This document shows positions 46,446 to 54,366 of a stretch of DNA of 64,000 bases, one piece after another. The DNA lies in contig NZ_DDOV01000020.1 in the NCBI RefSeq assembly GCF_002341865.1, positions 7,529 to 71,528 of the forward strand. Reading direction: 5' to 3'. The notes under the pieces were generated by a model. It did no database searches. It was not told where the DNA came from and worked only from the letters and a program-made list of their open reading frames with translations. The position numbers and the translations under genes are program-made. Within the stretch, counting starts at the first letter, position 1. Each line of letters begins with the position of its first letter. The stretch is from Clostridium sp. UBA2485. GTDB taxonomy: Bacteria > Bacillota > Clostridia > Clostridiales > Clostridiaceae.

Positions 46446-47251
46446 AAGTAAAAGATATTATAAGAATAATGGAAGGCTATGCCCCAAGCAAATTGAAGGA
46501 AGACTATGATAATGTAGGACTAATGGTAGGAGATAGTAATGCAGAAGTAACTTCTATATTAGTTGCGCTAGATGCTACATTAGAGGTAATAGAAGAAGCA
46601 ATAGAGAAAAATTGTAATTTTATATTAACTCATCATCCAATATTATTTTTAAAGCCTAAAACAATAACTACAGATAATCTTTTAGGTAAGAAAATAATTA
46701 AATTAATTAAAAATGATATAAATGTATATTCAAGCCACACAAATTTAGACTCTGTTGAAGATGGAATTAGTGATATAGCTACAAGGATGCTGGGATATGA
46801 TAAGTTTGCTATTATAGAAAATACGTTAGTGCCAGAGTATAACAATGGGAAAAATGGAATAGGAAGATTAATAAAATTAGAAACACCAGTTAAGTTAAAA
46901 GATTTATGTGAAAAAGTTAAAGTTAGCTTCAATACACCTTTTATAAGATATGTAGGTGAAGAGAATAAAGAAGTCAGTACTATTGCAGTAGTAAATGGTA
47001 GTGGAGAAGATTTCTTTGCTATAAGTAAAGCTAAAGGTGCAGATTGTATTATAACAGGGGATACTACATATCATTATGTAAGTGATATAAAAGAGGAAGA
47101 TGTAGCTATCATAGATGCTGGGCATTTTGCTACAGAATGGCCACCAATGATAGATTTTGGAAAAATTTTCAAAAAATTACTTAGAGAAAATAACTTTAAT
47201 AACAAAGTATACATATCAGAAAAAATGCAAGATCCCTATAAATTTATATAA
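46436..47251 (+). CDS. Nif3-like dinuclear metal centre protein (GTP cyclohydrolase 1 type 2 homolog, YqfO family)
   Basis: A 271-aa Nif3/YqfO protein; members form hexamers with a two-metal site, but their reaction is unsettled. Metal ligands appear in NFILTHHPILFLKPKTI, VYSSHTNLDSVEDGISD and IDAGHFATEWPPMID (His and Glu). It lacks the PII-like insertion of longer homologs (about 370 aa), so it is the short form. The start overlaps trmK; the AAGGAG site (46421-46426) lies inside trmK. Next downstream is rnpB, transcribed from its own promoter. Confidence 0.94.
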   Translation: MSLKVKDIIRIMEGYAPSKLKEDYDNVGLMVGDSNAEVTSILVALDATLEVIEEAIEKNCNFILTHHPILFLKPKTITTDNLLGKKIIKLIKNDINVYSSHTNLDSVEDGISDIATRMLGYDKFAIIENTLVPEYNNGKNGIGRLIKLETPVKLKDLCEKVKVSFNTPFIRYVGEENKEVSTIAVVNGSGEDFFAISKAKGADCIITGDTTYHYVSDIKEEDVAIIDAGHFATEWPPMIDFGKIFKKLLRENNFNNKVYISEKMQDPYKFI

Positions 47252-47275
47252 GTTTTAATTATAGGAAAAAAATAT

Positions 47276-47304
47276 TTGCATTTATGAGTAAACTATGATA
47301 ACAT
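47276..47304 (+). promoter_or_regulatory. Promoter of rnpB
   Basis: TTGCAT (47276-47281), 17-base spacer, TAACAT (47299-47304), placing the transcription start at the first base of the RNase P RNA near 47312. Confidence 0.7.
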
Positions 47305-47311
47305 ATATTTT

Positions 47312-47651
47312 GCGAGTAAGCCAGACAATCGCTGCTGATTTATTCAGGAGAGGAAAGTCCGAGCTCCATAGGGCAGGGTGCTGGGTAACCCCCAGTGGAG
47401 GCAACTCTAAGGAAAGTGCAACAGAGAGATACCGCCTAAGTTTACTTAGGTAAGGGTGGAAAGGCGAGGTAAGAGCTCACCAGCGTACTGGCGACTGTAC
47501 GGCTATGTAAACCCCACCTGGAGCAAGACCGAATAGGAAGGTAAATGGGATTGCCCGTCCCGCCTTCGGGTGTGTCGCTTGAGCCCATTGGTAACAATGG
47601 GCCTAGATAGATGATTGTCAAATACAGAACTCGGCTTATAGGTTTACTCGT
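47312..47651 (+). ncRNA. rnpB: RNase P RNA component (bacterial class A)
   Basis: The catalytic RNA that removes 5' leaders from pre-tRNA. The conserved core is clear: GAGGAAAGTCCGAGCTCC (CR I, 5' half of P4 region), AGGGTGGAAAGGCGAGGTAA, and ACAGAACTCGGCTTATA (CR V). The ends GCGAGTAA and TTACTCGT pair to form P1. Length of about 340 nt and helix order fit the ancestral A type of clostridia. A terminator follows immediately. The 3' end has been duplicated at 51,897. Confidence 0.97.
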
Positions 47652-47657
47652 ACCATT

Positions 47658-47688
47658 GAAAACACTAGGTTTATGACTTAGTGTTTTT
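47658..47688 (+). terminator. Terminator of rnpB
   Basis: AAAACACTA pairs with TTAGTGTTTT around 9 bases, followed by T-rich sequence. A decayed copy is found at 51,938-51,965. Confidence 0.88.
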
Positions 47689-47689
47689 T

Positions 47690-47723
47690 ATTTTGCCATT
47701 CTTGTGCCAGTCTAAAAGTTAAA
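47690..47723. repeat. Left attachment-site-like direct repeat downstream of rnpB
   Basis: ATTTTGCCATTCTTGTGCCA then GTCTAAAAGTTAAA recurs at 54,333-54,366 with 3 mismatches in 34 bases, next to an integrase remnant. This fits attL/attR of an element inserted just after the rnpB terminator. Confidence 0.65.
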
Positions 47724-47897
47724 CTACTATTATACAAAATTATTGAAATTCCTTTAAAATATATAGGGGGATTATGTTTTTATATACAAATTTTATAAAA
47801 AATTCTAATAAATGAATAAATTTTAAAAGCATAATAGTATTATTTTGTTTGAAAAACTCATAAGGAATTGGAGAAAGCGAAAACATTAATAGAATAA

Positions 47898-48449
47898 CTA
47901 TTTTTATTATTTTCTTTTATCTCCGCTCATTTAAATTGTTATGAACAAACAGACGATTTAAGAGAAACAGAAGTTTTAATTTGTCCAGAAGATAATAAAG
48001 CAAGAGCTATAGAACAAAGAATACTTAAAATCTTAGAAAACTTAGGTTTTAAAAATAGAAGAATTAGTGAACAAAATAGTTTACCAGACTTAAACTTAAT
48101 AAACCATAGCTCTATGATTATAGAATGTTTTTTTGTAGACAGTAAGGCAAATGTAGAGTTATATAAAAAAGTAGGTGCAGAAAGATTAGCTAATGCAATT
48201 GTAGAAGTAATTACAGGCAAGTCTATACCTAATAATAGTAATTGGTATTCTTTAGATGGAAAGTATGGAATAGTAACCGCAAAGGACGGTTTAAATATAA
48301 AAAAATGTAAATCTACTAATAGCAAAATACTAGGTGTTTTGAAGCATGGAGAAAAAGTAAGATTATATAGGAAAGAGGATAATTGGATACACATTTATCA
48401 TTCTGAGCATGGTGGTTATGTGTATGTAGAATATATAGATATATTATAG
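47898..48449 (+). pseudogene. 5'-truncated phage-type N-acetylmuramoyl-L-alanine amidase with SH3 domain
   Basis: An open frame without a start. It enters mid-domain (FISAHLNCYEQTDDLRETEV), continues with SSMIIECFFVDSKANVELYK and AERLANAIVEVITGK, the C-terminal half of an Amidase_3 catalytic domain including the catalytic Glu (IIECFF). It ends in an SH3 wall-binding domain (KYGIVTAKDGLNIKKCKSTN ... YVYVEYIDIL). About 120 residues including the first zinc ligands are missing. An ATG at 48114 exists but would not give an active enzyme. It looks like a prophage lysin relic beside the rnpB att site. Confidence 0.82.
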
Positions 48450-48492
48450 TTTAAAGATAGTTTCTAGGGTGAAATCTAGGACCTATCTATTT
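48450..48492 (+). terminator. Terminator after the amidase remnant
   Basis: AGATAGTTTCTAG and CTAGGACCTATCT pair with a small bulge, followed by a T-run. Confidence 0.75.
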
Positions 48493-48664
48493 TTTACTTT
48501 TTCTTAATAAATTTCTAAATAGGGGAGGGAGAACTATAATATTTTGCAGATTAGTTTGTATCATTAATACTTTGTCACGATAAGACATTAATGAGATTTT
48601 TCATTGATTTAGAACTATAGTTCGATTACTATTAAAGTATTATAAAAAATGAGGAGGCCATTCT
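48493..48664 (+). promoter_or_regulatory. mepB upstream region with a palindrome
   Basis: GAACTATAGTTC (48612-48623) is a perfect 12-bp palindrome about 45 bases before mepB, and GAACTATA occurs again near 48,530, so a dimeric repressor site is plausible. TTGTAT...TATTAA-like promoter elements are nearby but weak. Confidence 0.4.
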
Positions 48665-49168
48665 ATGAGTAAATTTAATGACGCAATTACGGAGTTAAAC
48701 AATAGGATCTATGATCCGAATAATCTAGTAGTCACGAATCTACATGAAGAAAAACAAAATTCAGAATATGCTGGCGGCACATTTCAATTGAACCACAGAA
48801 CAATCCGATTCAGAATGTCTAAAGTTACTCCTAATAAAGTCGGGCAATTTGTTTCTTTTTGGGAGAAAGATGAAAATATGAAAAATCAAGCATTTCCCTA
48901 TGAATCAGCACCTGACTTATTAGTTATCACTTGTATTACGGATAATAAACTAGGACAATTCGTTTTTCCTAAAGAAATACTTCTAAAAAAGAAAATATTG
49001 AGAACCTGTTTACAAAAAGGCAAGATGGCAATGAGAGTTTATCCTATTTGGGATATTACAATCAGTAATCAAGCTATAAAGACTCAAAAGTGGCAACTTC
49101 CATATTTTATTGATTTAAGCAATTCAGAAGAATTACCTATAGATAAATTAACAAATTTATATTCATAG
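48665..49168 (+). CDS. mepB: MepB family protein
   Basis: A 167-aa MepB-like protein, named after the third gene of the staphylococcal mepRAB operon; biochemical role unknown. It opens FNDAITELNNRIYDPNNLVV and contains SEYAGGTFQLNHRTIRFRMS, KVGQFVSFWEKD and GQFVFPKEILLKKKILR, the family's conserved blocks. GAGGAGG precedes ATG 48665. No mepR or mepA neighbour is present. Base use is slightly less AT-biased than the flanks, consistent with transfer. It is probably cargo of the element inserted after rnpB. Confidence 0.85.
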   Translation: MSKFNDAITELNNRIYDPNNLVVTNLHEEKQNSEYAGGTFQLNHRTIRFRMSKVTPNKVGQFVSFWEKDENMKNQAFPYESAPDLLVITCITDNKLGQFVFPKEILLKKKILRTCLQKGKMAMRVYPIWDITISNQAIKTQKWQLPYFIDLSNSEELPIDKLTNLYS

Positions 49169-49223
49169 TTTTTATAAATAGATTGGATTATATATTGCGC
49201 AATTTAATGATATAATGTAATTT

Positions 49224-49265
49224 AAAGGTAGTTCTTAACTTAGGTCAGGAACTACCTTCTTTTTA
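49224..49265 (+). terminator. Terminator of mepB
   Basis: AAGGTAGTTC and GAACTACCTT pair perfectly around a 14-nt loop, followed by a T-run. Confidence 0.85.
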
Positions 49266-49370
49266 TTTGGAAAAATTCAAACATATTATATTTATTTAAA
49301 AAAATTACAATTATTTATTTAATAATGTAAAATGGTCAATGACATAATTAAACTAATAGGGGGATATGAG

Positions 49371-49808
49371 ATGAAGAGTTTAAAAAGAATAACAAAAGGA
49401 ATATTATTAATGGTCGCATTTTCATTAATGCTAGTTGGGTGTAGCTCTAATAAAATTCCAGATGGAGTAAGAGAAGAATTTTGGGAATTGGCAAAAATAA
49501 ATTATAAAATGCTTGATAATTACATGAATTGCAAAACGTATGATGAATATAATGAAGTTAGTAAGACATATGATGAAAATAAAGATACCTTTGATAAGTT
49601 TATAAAAATGAGAGATGAAAGTTCTGTAGAAGGGAAGATAAAAGAAACTTGTGGTGAAGTTTTCCTTTTGAATATGGATTATTATATAGTTATACAAGAA
49701 TACGGAAAAGGTGATAAGGTAAGTGACGAAGATAAAGCTAAAATAAAGGAAATAAAAGAAGAATATAAAAACAATCTAAAAGAATTAAAAAAAAGAAATC
49801 AAAGTTGA
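49371..49808 (+). CDS. Small lipoprotein, unknown function
   Basis: A 145-aa lipoprotein: basic N-terminus (MKSLKRITKG), hydrophobic core, lipobox LVGC with Cys 24, then a helical Lys/Glu-rich mature part (ELAKINYKMLDNYMNCKTYD ... KDKAKIKEIKEEYK-like). ATG 49371 follows AGGGGGATAT; an upstream ATG at 49332 lacks a site. The family is not recognised. It lies in the accessory region between mepB and a CRISPR remnant and ends with its own terminator. Confidence 0.75.
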   Translation: MKSLKRITKGILLMVAFSLMLVGCSSNKIPDGVREEFWELAKINYKMLDNYMNCKTYDEYNEVSKTYDENKDTFDKFIKMRDESSVEGKIKETCGEVFLLNMDYYIVIQEYGKGDKVSDEDKAKIKEIKEEYKNNLKELKKRNQS

Positions 49809-49825
49809 TATATTAAAATAACAAG

Positions 49826-49856
49826 AGTAGTCTCTAGAAATGGAGACTATTTTCTA
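49826..49856 (+). terminator. Terminator after the lipoprotein gene
   Basis: TAGTCTC pairs with GAGACTA around 8 bases, followed by TTTTCT. Confidence 0.65.
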
Positions 49857-50044
49857 CTTTATAAAAGGAAAATTTAAATAGTTGTAGAATAAGTAAGGCA
49901 AAGATTATTTTACCAACCATATTTAAAATTAAAACCTTATTAAGTCATTGAAAATTCAAAGGTTGATAAGAGTTTATTTGTTAAATTTTAAGAAACACAA
50001 AACGGCTGGGAAAATTTCTAATAAAGAATGGCTTGATTGCAGTG
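49857..50044 (+). other. AT-rich stretch before the CRISPR mini-array, possible leader
   Basis: No gene. AT-rich and directly upstream of the first repeat in the transcription direction expected for it, so it could be a leftover leader. I cannot see an independent leader motif. Confidence 0.35.
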
Positions 50045-50207
50045 GTTGAACCTTAACATGAGATGTATTTAAATCCTAAACTTGAACATTCTAACAGTTT
50101 TTCTGTATTACGTTTAACCTTAACATAGGATGTATTTAAATATTATAGAATATACTTCTCGGCTTACATCCATTCTCGTCGAACCTTAACATATTAATGT
50201 TATAAAC
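50045..50207 (+). CRISPR. CRISPR mini-array with a degenerate last repeat
   Basis: Three 30-bp repeats: 50045-50074 (starts GTTGAACCTTAACATGAGA, ends ATTTAAAT), 50112-50141 (starts GTTTAACCTTAACATAGGA, ends ATTTAAAT) and a degenerate 50178-50207 (GTCGAACCTTAACAT followed by unrelated bases). Spacers are 37 bp (50075-50111) and 36 bp (50142-50177). Same repeat family and orientation as the array at 1-97. No cas genes nearby; an IS element starts about 20 bases after the last repeat. Confidence 0.85.
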
Positions 50208-50227
50208 AAAAAGGATTATTAGGAATT

Positions 50228-51674
50228 GTGAAATGGACTCTATGAAGTGGACAGTAAAAAAAGACTGTTTTTTCATAGGGTATTTTATCGTAAAATTAAA
50301 CTTAAAGAAAGGTGTGGAATTTATGAGTAAGAAAACTTTTTCTGATATAGAAATCAAAAAACTTTCAAAGAACAAATATGTTAAATCAGTAAGCGAACGT
50401 GGGATAACTTATACTGATGATTTTAAGGTTCATTTTATTTCAGAAAACAAATTAGGAAAATCCCCTGCGAGATTTTCAGCGAAGCTGGCTTTGATATAGA
50501 CATTATTGGGGAAAATCGAATTTATAATGCTGGTAAAAGGTGGCGAAAGGCCTTCAAAGAGAACGGTGCTCTAGGATTACGAAATACTCGTAAATTTAAC
50601 AGTGGTCGCCCATTATCGAGAGAGCTAACGCTTGAAGAAATTGTAGTAAAGCAACAAGCAGAGATTGAATATTGGAAAGCTGAGGCTAATATGCTAAAAA
50701 AGCTAGAGCTGAGCGAAAGGCAGGTGAGAAAAAATAAGTTACAACCTGCTCTTATTTTCGAGCTTATAAAATCTACAGTTGATACTCTAAAAGCTAATAG
50801 AATGGCATCGCATTTATGTGAGATTGCTAACGTTTCTACTTATGGATACTATAATCATTTAAATTCTAGAGATACTCGTCAGAGTAAGGAAGAACATGAT
50901 TTAAAGCCTAAAGAAGTTATTGTTAAGGCTATTAAGTACAAGAATAAACCTAAAGGCTCTCGCCAAGTTAAAATGATTGTTGAAAATGTATTTGGAATTA
51001 TTATGAATAGAAAATGTATTCAAAGGATTATGAGAAAGTATGGAGTGAAATGCAAAGTTAGAAAGGCAAATCCATATAGAAGAATGATGAAGGCCACTAG
51101 AGAGCATACTGTTAACTTAATCGTGAATTTAAACAAGAAGTGGCAGGTAAGGCGCTTTTAACAGATATCACGTATCTCCTGTACGAATGGTAACATGGCA
51201 TATCTATCCACCATTAAAGACTCTTGTAGTAAGAAATACTTGCTCATAAGCTTTCTAATAGCTTAAAACTTGATATAGCACTTGATACGATAGATATCTT
51301 AATGAAAAATAATAAGAAGATACTTCATCCAGAAGCATTTATTCGTTCAGACCAAGGTGTTCATTATACTAACCCAAAATTCCAAGAACTTCTTAAGAAA
51401 AATAAGTTAGATCAGTCAATGTCTAGACGTGGTAACTGTTGGGAAAATGCTCCGCAGGAATCGTTTTTTGCTCATCTTAAAGATGAAATAGATTATAAAA
51501 GCTGTGAGTGCTTCGAAGAATTGGAATTTATGATAGATGAATATATGTATTATTATAATAATGAAAGAGGTCAATGGAATCTTAAAAAGCAGACTCCTGT
51601 AAAGTACAGAAATCTGCTTCTAGTTTCCTAGTCTTTTTTAATTTGTCCTTGACAAGGGGTCCACTTTATTGTAC
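50228..51674 (+). mobile_element. Decayed IS3-family (IS150-like) insertion sequence
   Basis: About 1.45 kb. The left end (GTGAAATGGACTC ... GGACAGTAAAAAAAGAC) and the right end read in reverse (ACAATAAAGTGGACCCC ... GGACAAATTAAAAAAGAC) are imperfect inverted repeats. The interior encodes a broken OrfA/OrfB transposase. Exact ends and target duplication are not certain. Inserted next to the CRISPR mini-array. Confidence 0.8.
50324..51631 (+). pseudogene. IS3-family transposase, multiply frameshifted
   Basis: Starts MSKKTFSDIEIKKLSKNKYV (helix-turn-helix). A frameshift near 50,465 (SPARFSAKLALI-stop in place of a continuing SP-x-EIFSEAGFDIDIIG) is followed by an open frame to 51,161 with the IS150-type ANMLKKLELSERQVRKNKLQ linker. 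A second frameshift near 51,140 precedes GKALLTDITYL, where the first catalytic Asp lies. More breaks occur up to about 51,300. The last part (SDQGVHYTNPKFQELLKKNK, SRRGNCWENAPQESFFAHLK) has the second Asp and the Glu of the DDE triad. It cannot make an active enzyme. Confidence 0.88.
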
Positions 51675-51896
51675 CTAGTAATTCTTTTTAATTTACTAAA
51701 TTATCAATGAAAAACTTAAAAGCTATAAAATTATTAACATAAAATAGAATAATAATAATTAGAGTAGCAAAATAAAATTTATCACCGTTTTGTTACCTAA
51801 TTAAGTATTAAAAAGTATATTAAAATATTTATCTGTGATTATAAGTCATGGAGAGTATATTTTAATATTAAAAATATGCTTTGATATTACTTTTTT

Positions 51897-51985
51897 TGAA
51901 TACAGGACTTGGTTTATAGACTTCCTCATATCATTTAAAACATTGGGTTTATGACTTAGTGTTTTAAGTTTTATCATTCTAAAAG
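51897..51985 (+). repeat. Decayed duplicate of the rnpB 3' end and terminator
   Basis: TGAATACAGGACTTGGTTTA then TAGACTTCCTCATATCATTTAAAACA-like sequence aligns with rnpB from 47,626. AAATACAGAACTCGGCTTA, then the terminator core GGTTTATGACTTAGTGTTTT (identical 20 bases), then CATTC and TAAAAGTTA all correspond. About 11 bases of the att segment (TTGTGCCAGTC) are deleted. It lacks the rest of rnpB. Confidence 0.8.
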
Positions 51986-52170
51986 TTAGATATATTAAAA
52001 ATTAAAGTTTATGATGGGGAAAGAGGAATAGTATGCATGAGATATATCTTTAAAAGAATAAATGTAACACTAATAGTATCTGGAAATAAAAACTTTAGTA
52101 AGTAAAGGCATATTAAAAGGATTTTAAAGAGCATCTGGTAAATACTTATACTTTCTTAGTAAAGGCAGGA

Positions 52171-52197
52171 TTCTGGAATATATAGAATATTCCAGAA
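52171..52197. repeat. Perfect 11-bp inverted repeat
   Basis: TTCTGGAATAT and ATATTCCAGAA separated by 5 bases; no T-run. A possible repressor site upstream of the holin remnant. Confidence 0.5.
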
Positions 52198-52322
52198 TAT
52201 TATCAAATATTCATAGCAGGATATTTAACTACTCAGGAAAAAATTAGCACAAATTTAAAGTGTACGATAATGGATCATAGAGGTCTTTTTATTGCATATT
52301 TTTATGAAAAGAGAAGTGCAAT

Positions 52323-52586
52323 ATGCTAAAAATAGTTAAAGGTGCTTTTTTAAGATTAACGACTGTAAAGTAGATAGCTCTAACAGGTGGAGTTCTGGTT
52401 GCATTAATTGTAGCTATAAATTATTTAGTTGGAGAATTTGATATTATATTTCAAACACTCTTAATATTGGTATTATCGAATTATATATTAGGAGTTATAA
52501 CTGTCAAAGTCAATAAGGAATTAAATTCACAGAAGGGAACAGTGGAACTTGTTAAAAATAGGAACTTATCAATTCTGTATTCATAA
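52323..52586 (+). pseudogene. Phage holin (phage_holin_4 / TcdE-like) with a nonsense codon
   Basis: ATG 52323 opens MLKIVKGAFLRLTTVK, then an in-frame TAG (52371-52373). The frame continues for 70 codons, IALTGGVLVALIVAINYLVG, EFDIIFQTLLILVLSNYILG, VITVKVNKELNSQKG, to TAA at 52584. The two hydrophobic helices around a VLSNYILGV segment match the bacteriophage holin 4 family (usually 130-145 aa; GxxD-x-LDYxTGV motif), and the C-terminal half is missing. Both nonsense mutation and truncation make it inactive. Confidence 0.75.
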
Positions 52587-52633
52587 ACTGTATTAGGATT
52601 ATTTTGGTATTATCAAAGACAAGGAGAAAATTT

Positions 52634-53518
52634 ATGTGGACTTCTAATTATATTAATGAAGATTTTCGTGCACAAGCACCTGGTTCGGTTCCTCTCTATC
52701 GCTATTATAATAATGAGAATATCGATCATTTTTATACTACAGATTTTAATGAATTAAAAGGAGGCAAAGATGATTATATACTTGAAGGAATTCAATGCTA
52801 TGTATATCTAAATCAAATCCAAGATACTGTCCCTCTTTATCGTTATTATAATAATAAAAATGCTGATCATTTTTATACTACAGATTTTGGTGAACTTGGA
52901 TATGGTAAAAATGGCTATACGCTTGAAGGAATTCAATGCTATGTATATCCCGATCAAATACAAGGTACAGTCCCTCTCTATCGCTATTATAACAATGACA
53001 ATACCGACCATTTCTATACTACAAACTTTAATGAACTTGGATATGGTAAAAATGGTTATACGTTTGAAGGAATTCAATGTTATGTATATCCTCAAATGCA
53101 AGATACAGCACCTCTCTATCGCTATTATAATAATGAAGATATCGATCATTTTTATACTACAGATTTTAATGAATTAAAAGGAGGCAAAGATGATTATACA
53201 CTTGAAGGAATTCAATGCTATGTATATCTAAATCAAATGCAAGGTACCGTTCCTCTTTATCGTTATTACAATAATAAAAATGTTGACCATTTTTATACTA
53301 CAAACTTTAATGAACTTGGATATGGTAAAAATGGCTATACGCTTGAAGGAATTCAATGCTATGTATATCCTAATCAAATACAAGATACAGTACCTCTTTA
53401 TCGCTATTATAATAATGACAATACCGACCATTTCTATACTACAAACTTCAATGAACTTGGATATGGTAGCGGAAGATATATATTTGAAGGGATTCAATGC
53501 TTTGTTTTCCCTACGTAG
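52634..53518 (+). CDS. Six-repeat DUF5648-like protein
   Basis: A 294-aa protein made almost wholly of six tandem repeats of 46-47 aa with the pattern PLYRYYNNxNxDHFYTTxFx then ELGYGKNGYTLEGIQCYVY, starting near residues 18, 65, 112, 158, 205 and 252. The motif RYY..DHFYTT...E.......EGIxCYV is that of DUF5648-type modules, often linked to secreted or lectin-like beta proteins. Repeats 1-3 are most similar to 4-6 respectively, so a three-repeat block was duplicated. ATG 52634 follows AAGGAG. No signal peptide is seen. Function unknown; cargo of the rnpB island. Confidence 0.8.
   Translation: MWTSNYINEDFRAQAPGSVPLYRYYNNENIDHFYTTDFNELKGGKDDYILEGIQCYVYLNQIQDTVPLYRYYNNKNADHFYTTDFGELGYGKNGYTLEGIQCYVYPDQIQGTVPLYRYYNNDNTDHFYTTNFNELGYGKNGYTFEGIQCYVYPQMQDTAPLYRYYNNEDIDHFYTTDFNELKGGKDDYTLEGIQCYVYLNQMQGTVPLYRYYNNKNVDHFYTTNFNELGYGKNGYTLEGIQCYVYPNQIQDTVPLYRYYNNDNTDHFYTTNFNELGYGSGRYIFEGIQCFVFPT
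52688..53515 (+). repeat. Higher-order DNA tandem repeat (two blocks of about 420 bp)
   Basis: Units of about 140 bp encode the 46-47-aa repeats. Unit 4 resembles unit 1 (both KGGKDDY), unit 5 resembles unit 2, and unit 6 resembles unit 3, giving a block duplication of three units with spacing about 420 bp. Confidence 0.85.
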
Positions 53519-53584
53519 ATACTAACTTAAAATTATACTATTTGCTAGTGCATACTTAGTATATAAAATAAATCAATACATCTA

Positions 53585-53611
53585 AAGTCCTGGTCTGTGC
53601 CAGGGCTTTTT
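53585..53611 (+). terminator. Terminator after the repeat-protein gene
   Basis: AGTCCTGG pairs with CCAGGGCT around 6 bases and is followed by TTTTT. Confidence 0.75.
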
Positions 53612-54332
53612 AGAACCACAGGTATAACCTGTGGTTCTAAAAAGCTTCTAGCTATGAGTAAAAAAAAATCCTCCTTTAGTAAAATAAGTATTAGGTTTGC
53701 CGACCAATACTTGAAATACAAGGGAGGAGTTCATAATCAACAATAACAGTTTAGCACATAGCAAGTGGAATTGTAAATATCACATAGTGTTTGCACCTAA
53801 GTATAGGAGATAAACAATATATGGAAAGATAAAAGTTGATATTGGAGTAATATTGAGAAAGTTATGTGAGCATAGGGGTGTAGAAATAATAGAAGCAAAT
53901 GCATGCAAGGATCATATACACATGTTAGTTAGTATTCCACATAAATTAAGTGTAGCTCAATTTATGTGATACTTAAAAGGAAAAAATTCTCTTATGATTT
54001 TTGATAGACATGCTAATCTAAAATATAAGTATGGAAATAGACAATTTTGGTGTAAGGGATATTATGTTGATACGGTTGGGCGTAATAAAAAAGTAATTGA
54101 AGAATATATAAAAAATCAAATACAAGAAGATATAGCATATGAGCAATTAAGTTTAAAAGAATATATTGACCCGTTTACGGGTGAGCCAGTAAAGAAGAGC
54201 AGGTAGAATAAACCCCTTTAGGGGTAGTTAGTAAAAATCTGCGGTTGGCAAATCATTCGATGTGCAAGCAGCACGGTCAGTAATATGCTCTTATAGGGCT
54301 AAAGCAAACCACCCGTTTTACGGGTGGTTCTG
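53606..54332 (+). mobile_element. Decayed IS200/IS605-type element
   Basis: The left side begins with a near-perfect palindrome (CTTTTTAGAACCACAGGT / ACCTGTGGTTCTAAAAAG, 53606-53644); the right side ends with a hairpin ACCACCCG/CGGGTGGT (54309-54328). Subterminal hairpins without inverted-repeat ends and a Y1-type transposase are IS200/IS605 features. Exact ends are uncertain. The right end abuts the second att-like repeat. Confidence 0.7.
53733..54206 (+). pseudogene. IS200-like TnpA (Y1 HUH transposase) with start loss and two nonsense codons
   Basis: GGGAGG is followed by ATA (53733), where an ATG is expected. The frame reads INNNSLAHSKWNCKYHIVFA, PKYRR, TAA (53811-53813), TIYGKIKVDIGVILRKLCEH, ANACKDHIHMLVSIPHKLS (the HUH motif is HIH), TGA (53967-53969), then YLKGKNSLMIFDRHANLKYK and YYVDTVGRNKKVIEEYI with the catalytic Tyr region. 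TAA, TGA and the ATA start are three independent lesions. The last 71 codons (53994-54206) are open but not functional alone. Confidence 0.88.
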
Positions 54333-54366
54333 ATTTTACTATTCTTATGCCAGTCTAAAAGTTAAA
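54333..54366. repeat. Right attachment-site-like direct repeat
   Basis: ATTTTACTATTCTTATGCCA then GTCTAAAAGTTAAA matches 47,690-47,723 with 3 mismatches over 34 bases. It contains the stop codon of the integrase remnant on the minus strand. Confidence 0.65.

Larger units (their letters stand above)
51632..52322. other. 690-bp gap with rnpB-tail copy and phage debris
   Basis: No intact gene. It holds the right end of the IS3 element, a decayed duplicate of the rnpB 3' end (51,897-51,985), and a perfect inverted repeat TTCTGGAATAT/ATATTCCAGAA (52171-52197). The rest is AT-rich without open frames. Confidence 0.5.

Noticed and set aside
47252..47311. A tRNA or other small RNA between the Nif3-like gene and rnpB
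   Set aside because: No cloverleaf features; the segment is explained by the rnpB promoter. No tRNA gene was seen anywhere in the window.
49980..50044. A further CRISPR repeat upstream of 50,045
   Set aside because: No GTTxAACCTTAAC-like sequence lies 66-67 bases upstream, so the array begins at 50,045.
52808..53149. Repeated minus-strand and alternate-frame ORFs over the repeat protein
   Set aside because: They arise because the six DNA repeats stay open in several frames; only the frame with AAGGAG-ATG at 52634 has a start signal and a known domain pattern.
53606..53644. The long palindrome as a plain terminator
   Set aside because: A terminator (53585-53611) already precedes it; symmetric flanks and the following HUH transposase fit an IS200/IS605 subterminal hairpin better.
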